Below are positions 59,641 to 64,000 of a stretch of DNA of 64,000 bases, one piece after another. Source of the stretch: Lithospermum erythrorhizon (Eukaryota; Streptophyta; Magnoliopsida; Boraginales; Boraginaceae); NCBI GenBank assembly GCA_019722365.1, contig JADFUC010000511.1:868001-932000 (forward strand), in the 5' to 3' direction. Numbering within the stretch: position 1 is the stretch's first letter; every line of letters starts with the position of its first letter. A program made the position numbers and the translations under genes. The notes under the pieces are model-generated. The model did not search any database and was not told the DNA's origin. It saw only the letters and a program-made list of their open reading frames with translations.

Positions 59641-62600
59641 ATTTAATATATATGACATTAAGTACATTTATTTGTTTTAATGTTTTGTCCATATATATTG
59701 TTATGGAAAGGAGGTATTTAGATATGATCAGTCTAATTTATTTATTTACGGTCCGAGTACGGTAAACGTCAGAAAGTTAATCTAAATGAGTCGATTTTTA
59801 TTCTTATTCTTTACCCACAAGCCTACGTGTCAGCCTGGGTTGGGTTAGAGTAGTAGTATGTACTACTGTGGTGGCAATGAAGATAGTATTTCCACAAAGA
59901 TGGCACTCGAGAACTCTGAGGCCTCTCAAGCGTGTCACATCACAAGACTCAGACTTCTAAAGTGTCAAGTATAGGACTTATGTTAGCATTTCACTGTTAA
60001 GCGACGTAATAGGTCCTAGGGCCCGCATCTATATATCCTAAATGTGTTATTTATTTATTTTTCATGCGGTGCATGTTGTTTGAATACGTGCTATCTATAC
60101 ATGGTTAAATAGTTAAATAACATTAATCTCACCAATTAAAATTTAAGCAATGACGTCAATTTTAAGTTGTGAAATCGCTTGCATTATCCGGGCAATACCC
60201 ACGCAAAAGTTACAGTTTTGCACTTTGATATGACAATGGATCATGTTGGAAGTTATTTCCACTAACGCTGCTGGCTTTCGATGATCACCCAAAGAACTAT
60301 TTGGTTTAATTGGTACGCTTAACCGTTTGTCTGGAGATAGAAAGTCGCAGCATCCTCGTATGGTATGCTAGTGACACAAGAGTTGGGTGTAGTTTCAGAA
60401 TTGGTTGGTAAATCTACCATTGTGCCGATTCAAATGTGATGCAATGGCTGCTCAATTCTCGGGGCATAATAGACTTTGCACTCGTGATATTACTTTTACA
60501 TAATTGGTTGATTACCTACTATTATACTTGGATTCAAAATGTATGCAAGGTCGCTGCTGAGTCGAAAAGTATAGTAGATCTAGATACCTTGTACATTTTG
60601 TGAGATTTGAATAATGGGTATTATATTTACAATTCATTTTCAGAAATACGTATTTTATCAAGCTTTTGAACTATACTGCTTATTTTAAGTTGCATTTTCT
60701 ATTATGTTTGGCATATTAAGTTTACCTATTTTATTCACCATTCATTGGGCAAACTAAATGCATGACTTTATAATATATGAAATAAAATAATTCTAAGGAG
60801 AAATCCGAATGACTTCATGAAATAAAAAGTTGTTACAACGCAATCTCCTTCAAACTATCAGAATCGGTCAGACGCTAATAAAGATAAACTCTTAACACAA
60901 ACATTTAAGACTCGATTCAATCATGATGATACGCTGCGTGAACTTTGTTCAAGTGAAAAGTCACATGATATGATTGAAGGATAATTAATTTTGATTCAAT
61001 CAAAGGTGATGACGCTATGAAGACCAATATGTCATATTGTTCTTAATACCAAACAAGCCTTTTAAATAATAAATATTTTGATCTCTTTATAACCTCGAAT
61101 GAGAAAAACTATTGAATGATCTTTGAATGTCGTATCTACATTTTAGGACATGTGATTGGTATTTAGTTTCTTTAACATGATGAACATGGTTCATGAATTG
61201 TGAGGAAACAAAATCTTATGAGCATGTAAATCAAACAAGTTGTGTTATCTATCTCGGTTCTCACGCTACTTTACAGATGAGCGAACATGGAACTATAAGT
61301 TGAAGTTAATGATTCAATTCATTATTTCAAACTTCAAAGTATAGAAAGAAGGATTTTAAGTAACATTTAGGAATTGAAAGAGAGATTTGATTAAATCTCA
61401 TATCTCAAATAATTTTATTGTCAAAGCTGTAATGTCTTGGCTAGGCTATCAGTGTCGAAAACACTAGTTTTGACTCACATGATTTAATCATGGATATGAG
61501 CCAAGTATAACAATAGCCGGAAGACAAGATACAAAGAAAGCTATCAGCTCGTGTAATGATGTTTAATTATATTATAAGAGCACACAGTTTTAAATCCTCC
61601 ATAAAAGTGTGGTCGATTCTAAACTATTTCTTTGCACTTGTAAGAGTAGAAAACGTAATGTCATGTTTGACATACACGTTTCCATATCGTGATTCTAATT
61701 AAGGAAAACATTACTCGACTCTTCTAAAGTGACACCTGAATAAATGCAAACGATTGAATAATAATACTTATGGATAATGACTCGAACAAGACTTGAGTAT
61801 AATCTTGAAAAGCATAACCAAGTCAACTCTACTTCCGACATTGTGAGGTTGGCTGGGGCCTAATTAAGTTTGTATGTTTACATACAAGTTAATTGGAAGA
61901 TTGAAGTCATTTAATCACATCGAATTGATAAGGGTATGGAAAGGACCATATGAATATTAGTTATCAAGTTCTGAGTCACAAGTATGATCGATATAAGTAG
62001 TATATCATCCTAAGAACGGCGACATCATTCTTAATCTTAAAACGCATTTCGTTAAGATACGCATTCAAGGAATTGTGTTTAATGAAGTTAAAAACACAAT
62101 GGATGAGATATTTCAATTCTCTATACCAAAATAATTTCATTCAACCTTAGATGTGTCATTAGTTGAGTGGATATGAAGTAAGGATTGTGTTTTTACGTGG
62201 TCAAACACAAAGAATGAAATAATTTCTACATATTAAGGTCAAGCAGCACCTACCTTTAAATTACCTTATTCATATTCAATCATGGTATTAACTCAAGAGT
62301 TGTGTTTGATAAACATACTTTTGGAACGCCTTGTATAGATAAGTTAGTATTATGTCACCGTATTAGACATAATTTAACCTTTATCCAAAGTTGATATTAA
62401 GTCATTTCTTTACATAACTGCATGCCAGTATTTATTTCCCATCCACCGTAGCCGCAATTTATTGTAATGCATTTTGAGTCTTCATTACGTAAGTACAACA
62501 AGGGAAATAAATATGTGACTTGAATGCATTCAAGTGGCTCCTCAGAGGAGATAATAATCCAAGATTAAAATCCTTCATTATATCAAGGAGTATCCACTCG

Positions 62601-64000
62601 ATGCATTTAAAGCTAAATACAATGATACAAAACGACAACATGAATAAATATTACCCAATAAACGATTGAGTCATTTAAATGAAATAAGATGTGAATACAT
62701 GGGTTGAGTATAAAGCTCTATTTTATCTTTTGGATGGTGATTCATCAGGAGTAAGAGCCCATTCGAGCATTTCTCGGATGGTGAATCATTAGAAGTAATA
62801 AATGTATTCTCATTAAATGAGCAATCACTCATGAATGAGCGTTTAATCATACATTTGGTCGGGTAAAACCAATATTAAACATATTCATTGGTTGGATCAG
62901 GTGGCTCATATTTATTTCAAACTTTCTTATTGCTATTCCACAAGTTGTAACATGTGGGTCTAAGCAAGTTATCCAAAGAATGTTCCTAAGTAATGATCAG
63001 CGATGATGGATACTTGACATTGTTATTGGAACTCCACATCTCAAGCGAGAATATAAAAGAAAGTTTCTATACTACTAGAATCTAAAGTTGCAAACTTAAG
63101 ATTGAGTATAATGGAGTTAAATTCCTCACTTTGATACTTGATGAAAATCAATAAGAATCAAGAGTGATGAAGAACCTTGAGTTCCTTAAAGGTTAGTGGG
63201 AGCATGACTGCATAAATGAAGTTTTATACACTAAATGTTGAAGAAATCTTCCTACAACCTTAAAGGGTATAGTAGTGATTAGATTCTTGTACATTTGTGA
63301 GCCCGGCTATATATATGTGACACATGCTATAATCAGTCACATTATATATGTGAGCTTGCATGACATTTGCTTGTTAAGTTTAAGATGTCATGAAGCTCGA
63401 GGTGATTGAAATCTATAATAGATTAAATTCTATAAATAGACAGATTCTCTTATTGACAAGGCAACTCTTCATTAGAGGTCCAATCCCACTAGTAAGGGTC
63501 TCACATTAATGAGAGTGGTTGAAGTCTATTACATAGTAATATGATTCACCGTATGCCGCGTCAAGGTCATGTGTCAGGTACCACAATCATGTATGTAGCA
63601 TGATTCCTCGTAATTGGAATTGTGAAGTTTTTACTAAAGGTATTCACGCCGATTCTAATACGCTGGTAGTAACTAATGAACAGGTAACTATAGTTACATG
63701 GAATGGATCAGTTGTTGATCTTCACCTGTAACTGAATGTGATAGCAGCATTATGGACAATTGTACCATATGAAAGGCTATTAGCCAAGAATTTCAATAAT
63801 AGGACTGAGTCTAGTATACTCGATGAGTAAACTAAAAGGAAATCCTCGAACTCGCAGATACAACTCTGACCAAATTAACTGCTCATGGTAATGTTGTTAA
63901 AAGAATGTGCATTTAATAAGACAGATGTATTTTAACACACTTTGAGTTGTGTTGTAAACCTACCCGAGAGAACCCCGAGAAGTCGTTGAAACCCATTTTG
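59641..64000. other. Unidentified, probably transposon-derived, no intact gene
   Basis: More than 4 kb with no frame longer than 60 codons. Composition is less AT-extreme than the spacers. Locally repeated phrases include 'TGGATGGTGA(T/A)TCAT(C/T)AG(G/A)AGTAA' (62,732 and 62,776). It looks like a long decayed retrotransposon or its LTR running off the right edge, but I could not match gag, protease, integrase or reverse transcriptase motifs. Confidence 0.3.

Noticed and set aside
1..64000. CRISPR array, integron, prophage or bacterial operon
   Set aside because: No repeat-spacer regularity, no ribosome-binding-site-led gene strings, and spliced plant genes throughout.

Overview
The window looks like nuclear DNA of a flowering plant, most likely a eudicot: AT-rich, intron-rich genes with GT-AG introns, a canonical ACC synthase gene, Stowaway-type MITEs, tRNA-derived SINE-like sequences and decayed Ty1/copia elements. 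I saw no bacterial operon structure, CRISPR array, rRNA or clearly functional tRNA. Most short open frames are chance frames in non-coding or transposon-derived DNA.

Genes. (1) At the left edge, minus strand, is a four-exon ACC synthase gene (2105 down to 1, cut by the window edge) with the PLP lysine box intact. It makes the ethylene precursor ACC. (2) A six-exon gene of unknown family (33,022-36,680, +, about 319 aa, 'gene A'). (3) A kelch-like beta-propeller gene (47,643-49,924, +). (4) A second six-exon gene of unknown family (52,944-55,459, +, about 330 aa, 'gene B'). Genes A and B have the same intron phase series (0,2,2,0,1), similar exon sizes and local similarity at their C-termini, so I read them as old, strongly diverged paralogues. 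At 37,510-37,848 lies a broken copy of ACC synthase exon 4.

Between genes the window is mostly layered mobile DNA. About 5.2-16.4 kb is bounded by two ~500-bp direct repeats and holds a GC-richer decayed tract, an LTR-like unit (7.26-9.70 kb) and a ~33-bp minisatellite. About 19.2-29.3 kb holds second copies of several of these units, one split by a 2.65-kb insertion. About 37.85-40.2 kb and 50.06-51.95 kb are two relics of one copia lineage. About 44.1-47.1 kb and 57.2-64 kb are further LTR-like or unidentified decayed sequence. A ~270-bp tandem array (five units) lies at 55.86-57.25 kb, just 3' of gene B.

Three genes each need one base added or removed, each time beside a homopolymer, to keep the reading frame. 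This suggests residual consensus errors in the assembly rather than independent mutations, but the sequence alone cannot decide. No co-operating pathway is evident among the genes. The least explained item is the A/B gene pair.
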